From Tuctoria greenei (taxonomy: Eukaryota > Streptophyta > Magnoliopsida > Poales > Poaceae), in the NCBI GenBank assembly GCA_036927565.1, contig JAYESD010000004.1:72166933-72230932 (forward strand): 64,000 nt of DNA, read 5' to 3'. The notes beneath the pieces were generated by a model. It did no database searches and was not told where the DNA came from. It worked only from the letters and a program-made list of their open reading frames with translations. Of the stretch, positions 57,153 through 64,000 are shown piece by piece (the first letter of the stretch is position 1; each line of letters begins with the position of its first letter). The translations under genes were made by a program, and so were the position numbers.

Positions 57153-57406
57153 TATGACTTAGATGAGCTTTGTTTTATATGTATATGTTATAATATGCTC
57201 ATAACTATTGAAATTTCTCTTTTGAACCTTGTTGAATACATTGTCAAGGGGGGAGAAATACGTATAGGCGGGGATATTTGTTTATGAAATTTCTTTCTCA
57301 TTTGATTTTCAAAAGGGGGAGAAAATCATTTTCAAAACTTTTCATGTGAATAAACCAATGTTTGAATTTTAAGAGGTGTTGCCAATGCATTCATCAAGGG
57401 AGAGAT
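57153..57406 (+). other. TE-H internal region, right of TE-I
   Basis: It starts with the TATGA duplication (57153-57157). It contains GGGGGGAGAAAT (57250) and AAAGGGGGAGAA (57312). It ends AAGGGAGAGAT, the polypurine tract before the TE-H 3' LTR. Confidence 0.75.
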
Positions 57407-59001
57407 TGTGAGACCTATGTGCTAAATACATTGGTAATTATGTTAAACATGTAGGTTTACATGCAAAGTTTTGAATATACTTTGGAAACACACTTCAAAC
57501 TAACCGAACTTTTGCTGCACGTGAGCTGCACGTGTTTTGCATTCTAGAATTTCCGAACTTTTTTCTTGTATAATGCATAGCGACTATATTGGACTGTTAG
57601 AACTTTTGATGTGCTGAAATAATCGTGTGGCTGCTATGTTTTTCATTTGTAATGTTTCAAACTTGATTTACATTTATGGGAAGATTTTCTTAGTACTTTG
57701 GACTAAGTTTTTTACGAGTTTTGGCTGATCATGGTGGACATTATCTTGCTATATTTGCAACATGCTTACGTGAGGTGGTCACGTAAGGTGTTGTGGTTTT
57801 TGAACTAATGGGAGTTAAGTCGAGGACTTGTGCTCAGAAGAATTGGTTGTTTATTCATGTTCGTGTGTTTCATTAGGTCAAGACATGGCTGGTGACAGGA
57901 TTTATTGAACTAGTATTAGGGAGAAGATGAGGTTCAACAACCAAGTTCGGGAGGAATTATGGTTGAGTTGATCGAGAGGTCATGCAGCATGTTCGTGTCA
58001 AGAACAATGCATATGAATGTATTGTGGACATTATTGGAAGATGTTTGCACGTGTGCAAGGAGTGCATGGACGTCGCAACATGGTTCCAAGGCGTGATGAA
58101 GAGAAGTGGACGTAAAGAATTGGTCGAAAAGGTCCAACCGGCTGGATTATGCCCCAGGCTGCGGCTGAGGTGGTTATGGTTCGTTTATGGAAAGTTTCGA
58201 GTTTGCTTTGGTTAGATTTCCTGTGGTTCATGAAGTTGAGTTTTTTTAAAAACGTTTGGTATGTTCATAAGATGTTTGGAAGTCTTAATATTGCTTCTAT
58301 CTTCGTATAGAAGAGTCTTGAGCAGTTATGAAACTTTCGGTTGAAACTGGGTAGGATTAGAGTCCTAGTTAGAATTGGGTTGGTCTTAAGACTGGTTCTG
58401 AAAGCAAGGGAGGCCAGAGCTCGTGGTAAGACGACTTTGGGTTGTTCCTCTTGTGTTTGGATCAATAAAATTTGTAGTTTAAAGGAACATTTGTGCCTTG
58501 TTTGTCCGACTTGTTTCAGACAACTTTTTCTCATCGAGTTTCTGCACAACACTATGTTGCTTTGGTGTTTTTTATCTAACTCGAGTTTTACAGATCCAAT
58601 TGATGCAATTATTTTTTCTTTGTCTTCACAACTTGATTATCTATCATCTGTGAAAATTTCACGGTCATTGGATATATGGTTTCTGATCTACACCAGTTTC
58701 TTTATAGTGCTGAAGATCTAATTTTACTCGGGTAGAACAGATTGAACTTTGTTCGATTTGTCGATCACAACTTGAATTTTTCTCGACGGTGTTTCATGAT
58801 TCATATTATCGTGTCTTCGTGACTTGATTCTCTATAATATCTACTACTTTTGCCAAGGTTGAACACGTTAAGATTAGTTGCACACACGATTTCTTAACTG
58901 ATTGATTTTCCGCTGAGGGATTTTGGTTGCTTCTGCTAAAATATTTTTAATCTACCATTCACCCCCCTATGGTAGCTTTTCACGTGCTCTTCAATCCTAC
59001 A
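57407..59001 (+). mobile_element. TE-H 3' LTR
   Basis: 1595 bp, TGTGAGACCTATGTGCT to CAATCCTACA, paired with 37033-38623. Its short open frames are not called as genes. Confidence 0.88.
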
Positions 59002-62000
59002 AGAAGCCATGCTTCAACCATGTCGTATGTGGCAACCATTCACCTAGAACCTACACATCAAAATGATCCCACCGCTACGAGTAGGAGGTCCCTACACAGA
59101 GCATCGAAGTGCCCATTAGCATATTTACACCTTTCTGCCCTCAACCAATACCTAAGAGTGGTGGGTTATGCCTCGACGCTAAGGTGGACAAGATCCAACG
59201 GTTTACTGGGTCCCATTTATCCAGTATGCCTTCAGTAGATTCAAACTTGCTCAACGGAGTCGCACACGGCTCAGTCCTTGACCAACACAAGCAAGGCTAT
59301 GGCTCACATGCCCCTATGTCCTGCTGCCCCTAACCCTTGCCCGGTCTTGTATTTCCATTTGGTGAATCACACTCTCAAACAAAACCAGTGCGATCCCAAT
59401 TCATATACTCACAAGTAGATTCCAGCTATTCAACTTCTACTGGATTTTCTACAACAAATAGCATAGCATGGACAACTAGAGGACCTAACTGCTGCCCAAC
59501 ACTCCATGGGCTTTTCTGGTCATGCAAGTGGGTTACAGAGTCATATAGACCAAATGTACATTTCAATGCTACACAATATAGTGATACAAAGCAAAGTTTG
59601 TAACCGTTGTTAAATGCAAAGCGGAGCTTGTCTAGCTGCATTATGGGACTAAAGTTAATCTCCGAAGGGATGACTTTGATGGGCTCTGGGGTCTCCTCAA
59701 GCTCGGCAACTACTCGATATGCAAAATAGAATGCAATAGGGATTAATGGTGACATAATAAACATAGGGATACAAACATAGTTTAGCATCTGAAATCAAGT
59801 CAAACGCTTCTGATAATTTTACAGTGGACAATAATCAATATGAATGTATTCTGGCCAAAACTTAGCTATGTTCATGGCAGCACGTTGTCTCGAAAATTCT
59901 ACAAAGGTCTTCCCGTCACAGATTTTTCATGGTTGTTCTGGAGCTCTAACATAGGAACCAATAGTTTTTCTGTTTAGGGTTTGTCATAAGGAGTCCAACA
60001 AAATTGGTTTCACATTTTTCTAATCTTTCTACAGGGAGATATTGATTTTACAAGTTGCTACATTTTTTGAAAACGTTTCTGCTGTTTTTGGAATTTTTAA
60101 TGTCCATTGAGAAAGGCAACACAGTTTGACCTAGTAAATTGAGTCAAATAACATATAATTTTACTGTACCTAAAAGGAACTAAAAGGAAAATTTTGGCCA
60201 ATTTAGGGAATTTTACAATTAACAGATCATCTGGAATTAAATTCCAATGCTTTTATCTTAATGGAATTATTGAGGATAATAAAGGGACTTTCATAAAAAT
60301 TAAGTTGCACCACTGCAAAGTATTCATCATGAGGGTTCTAACAATATTTATTTGGGATTTTTTGGTGAAATCTACTGAGAGATAAAAAATTTGGAAGTTT
60401 AAACCAAATCTGGATTTATTTTCTAATTTGATTGTTTAAATCAATCAACTGGGCCTGCAAGATTTGAATTGTCCAATGGTATTCAAGCCACGCAGGGTCA
60501 TTGATTTATTTTTGTGGCCACATCCGACTCCCAAGCCAGAGAAAATCTTGCGCATAGGGGAGGGGACCTTCTTCCACCACCACCCGGCGGCGTCAAGCCA
60601 GAGTTGGGCTCCTGTGCTCCGCAGGGCCCAAGACTCGCCGCCAGAGCCTTATGTGGGGTGGAACATGATGGTACGGTGCACGGAGCTCAAAGATGGCCGG
60701 AGAGTGGCTTCCGACATGGCAGCTTGGAGAATGTGAAGTTGGATGCCAACGGCGGTGAACAAACTTGGAACTATGATGTCGATGGATTGAAGGTGGCGAC
60801 TAGGAAAACCACTATTCCGGCATGATATATTGATGGTTATTTATGGTTCTTCATCGAGGAGATGTGCATGAACATTCTAAGGATGGAAGATCACTGCCAC
60901 AAGGTTTCATCAAATGTAGAAACTGAATTTAACTCAAAACCTAGCATCGGTTCTATGAACAGCTCGTCGGGAAACCTAGAAATACAATGGCTAGGTTCCA
61001 TGTCATGAGGAGAAATTTTACGAGCATATGTATGAGATGTAGGCGCACCTATTTGCTAAAGGAAGGTGGCGAAGAAGGATGGCTTTATTATCGAGGTGAC
61101 GGTGAGGCGGAGGGGGAGCTTCCACGGTGCCAGTAAGTCGACGGTGCCAGACATCGAAATATTGAGCAACCGAGTGAGGAAACACGAAACCAATCAGGGG
61201 AGGAGGTAAAGGAGAACCTTGCACTACTTTTAGCTGTTTACTAGGGAGTACGACAAGGCTTGTAGCTTCAGCTGCAAAGGGGCGCAGGTGAGGTGGTCGC
61301 CGGTGAGAGAAAACAGAGCAGAGAAGAGAAGAAACTGTTGGTTGCACGGTTGAAGAGATAAAGCACGATAGGGATGGAGTTTAGAACAGCCCCGTGAGTT
61401 GTTTTCCTCTCGAAGCCTGGAAGCAGAAGGTGGCAAGGGAGGAGCATCGGTGGCAGCCGCACGGAATGTGAGAAGAAAACAGAGTACTCTTAACAGATTG
61501 ACATGTGGGTCCCACTAGCTCAACCCCTTCCATTTCCCCCTTTGAATTCAATGGTAATTGAGCTAGAAAAAGATGAAAACTGCCAGATAGAGTAAACTGG
61601 ATATTTTGGAGTCAATCATGCATTCAGATTTGACAATTGACAAGATTTACGGTGGAGTACAAATTTGAATTTGAATTTAAATACTCACATAAGACTCGAT
61701 TCAAATAAATAGCAAAAGAGGTTCAAAAACTATCAAACTTGAAAGGGAAGCTATTTGCATTATGGGAAACACATTAGTGAATTCAAATTTGGAGTTTGAC
61801 AGATTTGAATAGGACATTCGATTTGGTTGTGAAACTCCCTTTTAGAGTTCAATATAAATATCACATAGGAACACTATTTGATATTTCTAACTTTTCTTTC
61901 TCTATTTGATTCTTGGGCTGAAATATGAACTAATGTTTTTAGGGCATTTACATATAGTCAGCTCAGGAGATCTCTATCTACTCGATGCTCTCATAAATGG

Positions 62001-62013
62001 GGTGGGTGGTACA
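59002..62013 (-). mobile_element. TE-G LTR, 5' portion
   Basis: On the minus strand it begins TGTACCACCCACCCC at 62013, comparable to TGTAAAACCCCAC of TE-I. Other matches to the TE-I LTR are GGGACCCACATGTCA (near 61510), TGCATATCGAGTAGTTGCCG (near 59720) and AAGCTCCGCTTTGCATTTAA (near 59620). The family identity is clear, but the copy is well diverged, so TE-G is the oldest element of the nest. LTR length is about 3.76 kb once TE-H is removed. Short open frames are LTR sequence, not genes. The first five bases (AGAAG) are the TE-H duplication. Confidence 0.8.
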
Positions 62014-63474
62014 ATGTTCCATGTCTCTCTGGTGAGTTCCCCAGGTCTGCCTCGGGTTGCCGAAGTCGTCATCGTATACCTACTCCTGTCTTGTCACCGG
62101 TCTATGTTGTACTGTAGTGCACGCACGCCGCTGCGCTGAATGGGATGGGATGAGAGAGATGTCAGCAGGCACCGTGCTTTGTGGTATAGTTAAGTCATGT
62201 GTTGTTGTGCTTTCTGTAATGAAGGTATCTACATTATCCCATTCCCTCAATAAATGATGTTGTCTGCTTTCTGCTCCTGAGCTCGAGCTCGGGTGAGCTC
62301 CCTACACCAACCGCAACGGTCGAGGCTCGAGCGATGTGTTCCTCCTTAAGTCAGAGCTCAAGTACGGCCCGAGTCACACTACGGTTGGGTACCGCCTTCT
62401 TATCCCTTATTTATCGGCACCCGGGCTACAGAACCTTCGGTCCAGTTGTTCAGTCGGTCGGAGCAGGATCCAAAGCATGTCGTGGCCACTGGAAAATAAG
62501 AGTTTGGAAAATGCGGTATCCCTGGTTCGTGATTTTCTTAAGATCACCGTGAGACTCGAGGCTGGAGAAACAGGGTGTTGACCCCCGTCGTCACGATCTC
62601 GAGTTATGTGGTGGGACCCAAGCCCCTTCTGGGGTTAGGTTGGAGTATTCACGAATCCACTCTGTGTCCCATCCATGAGTCTTTTGTAGCTCGCAGGGGT
62701 TGTGCTACATGAGAATTTACTTTGGTGGTCAAATTTTTGAGCTTGATGAGTTTCCTATCGGGTTGATACGAGTGGAACCTGGTTGTCCTGTTTCGTGAGG
62801 ACTGATGTGGCTTAGACTCAGTGCCCACGTTCCACTAAATACCACTTAGGACACTTGCATAGATCCTGTGCTGTTTAGGGCTCGGGCGGCTCGATGCTGA
62901 CCTTTTGAGGGGCTACTACAGACTCGCTTAGATGAGACTCGAATATGGACTGAGAGATGTCGGGGGCATCCGTGACACCCGAGGTCACCGTTCGTGGGTC
63001 ACCTCGCGTCGTCCATCCCTCTCTCTGGTTCATGCCATGCAGCCTAGTGGCCTATTTTACAGGACGGCCTTCGAACCAAGAACTTGATCGGGCCCAAAAA
63101 GTGGGCTGAAAACTTATCTGCCTTACCTCGGCCCGCTGGTTAAGCGATGTAGCCTGTGTTAGTTGCATCATGGAGAACAAGGGAGCAGTCGCACGACTTT
63201 AAGTTTTCATTAGTTACGAAGAGATAGGAGTCATGGCGCATTCTTCAAGCGCGCCTGCCCGCTCGCCCCCACATCGATTTGATGACGCTATAAAGGCTCG
63301 ATGCTACTCCTTCTTCCGTCAAATTCTCATTCACCTCATAATTTCTTCTGTGCTTTATTCTTTTCCTTGCAAAACAAGAGAGTCATTTAGAGGGTTGCGG
63401 GCGAAGGCAAAGGAGCCGCATGTATCATCATCTCTGTCGGTCTTTGCTCCTCGATTAATGTTGTCGTGGACGAA
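62014..63474. other. Unassigned sequence between two LTRs
   Basis: No coding region or repeat family is recognised. It has a TATAAAGG motif at 63289-63296 and an open frame from ATG 63233 (MAHSSSAPARSPPH) that runs into the next LTR, so I do not trust it. GACACCCGAGGTC near 62976 looks like the start of an LTR, but no matching end was seen. Confidence 0.4.
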
Positions 63475-64000
63475 TATGGGGACCGGAGTCCACACATCCG
63501 AGGATCTCATTGGGTGGTGCCGTGCGATGCGGCACCTAACAGTACACACGAAAAGGATACCAAAACATATAAAGTTTTCATTTCATAATAAGAAGAGTTT
63601 ACAAAAGAGAGTACAACAGGGGTACACATGCAGCGGAAAATACATACTCATAATCTCACCTAACTAAGCAGAAGAAACGGCATCCATGCCCTAGGACGCT
63701 TCTCACTAGCAACATGAAGAACATTTAACAGCGGCGTGGTTCACATGAGATTTATCTTGACACCTCGAGATCTCATGTACAACCTGAACAGAAGAAATAA
63801 ACCTAATACCTGCAAAAATCGTTAAAGCACAAACGTGAGCATAAGGCTCAGCAAGACTAACTCGTCTCACTAGACATATGCAGGGTGAATACTAAGCATG
63901 GGTAAGGAATGGCATAAAGGACTCGCCTACAAGTGGATCCTTATAGTCATGTTTTAAGTAGCACAAGACATTCTTCAGGCACGACACATCATAGACTCCA
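63475..64000 (-). mobile_element. TE-J: end of a TE-I family LTR (minus strand), cut by the window
   Basis: On the minus strand it ends GGACTCCGGTCCCCATA at 63475 (TE-I: GGATTCCGGTCCCCACA). Shared stretches include GGATCCACTTGTAGGCGAGT and CTTGCTGAGCCTTATGCTCA. No primer site lies beyond its end, so this is probably the 3' LTR of an element extending to the right. ACGAA at 63470-63474 would be its target duplication. Confidence 0.78.

Larger units (their letters stand above)
37033..59001 (+). mobile_element. TE-H: Copia deletion derivative, split by TE-I
   Basis: LTRs of 1591 bp (37033-38623) and 1595 bp (57407-59001) enclose a gag and the last residues of RNase H, with protease, integrase and RT absent. 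Flanks CGAAG (37028-37032) and AGAAG (59002-59006) match at four of five bases. Without TE-I and its duplication the element is about 6.06 kb. The LTRs differ often, so this insertion is older than TE-I, as the nesting requires. Confidence 0.9.

Noticed and set aside
59002..61500. Minus-strand reading frames in TE-G LTR (e.g. 59426-59788) as a gene
   Set aside because: The sequence aligns with the TE-I LTR (e.g. 43690-43860), including the short acidic frame there, so it is LTR sequence.
63233..63667. 145-codon frame starting MAHSSSAPARSPPH as a real gene
   Set aside because: It runs across the boundary into the minus-strand LTR of TE-J and contains a TATA-like motif after its ATG; no similarity recognised.

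Overview
The window is plant nuclear DNA, almost certainly from a grass. The signs are Stowaway-type MITEs with TA target duplications, chromoviral and Copia LTR retrotransposons with tRNA-Met type primer sites, a CACTA element, and spliced genes. There are no bacterial features. I cannot name the species from sequence alone. I see no intact cellular gene; nearly everything is transposable-element DNA in nested layers. All coordinates and repeat matches were read by eye.

Layout. (1) 1-2516: 5' LTR and leader of a Ty3/gypsy element (TE-A, minus strand) leaving the left edge. (2) 2517-7834: the least repetitive part, with three or more MITEs and two diverged, frameshifted copies of an unrecognised gene (about 4.05-4.72 kb and 7.18-7.79 kb), each with its own TATA box. 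(3) 7835-18576: an unidentified LTR-like piece split by a complete chromovirus (TE-B, 8364-18309, 5-bp duplication GTTGT). The displaced 3' end of gene copy 2 resumes at about 18577. (4) 19.4-24.8 kb: a CACTA element whose decayed transposase gene still shows an exon chain with consistent splice phase, a subterminal repeat array, and a CACTA terminus at 24783. It abuts a truncated LINE (24784-25457). (5) 25.5-30.8 kb: a minus-strand Copia-type LTR with a strange downstream ORF region, then an LTR-like piece with a different primer-site type.

(6) 30.8-62.0 kb is a four-element nest. The outermost is an old minus-strand chromovirus (TE-G: one LTR plus leader). A gag-only element (TE-F, 30927-35729, duplication TGTTT) sits in its leader. 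A Copia deletion derivative (TE-H, 37033-59001) sits in its LTR, and a 15.9-kb chromovirus with 4-kb LTRs (TE-I, 41249-57152, duplication TATGA) sits inside the Copia element. (7) 62.0-64 kb: unassigned sequence, then the end of another minus-strand LTR of the TE-I family (TE-J).

Function. TE-I is the nearest to a working element: a fused gag-protease-RT-RNase H-integrase-chromodomain frame broken by only two TAG codons, preceded by an extra accessory ORF. TE-F and TE-H lack polymerase genes, so they could only have moved using proteins from relatives. The most interesting items are the accessory ORF of TE-I, the TE-F ORF that continues into its LTR, and a palindromic CGGACTAGTCCG-type motif clustered in LTRs of both a gypsy and a Copia-type family.
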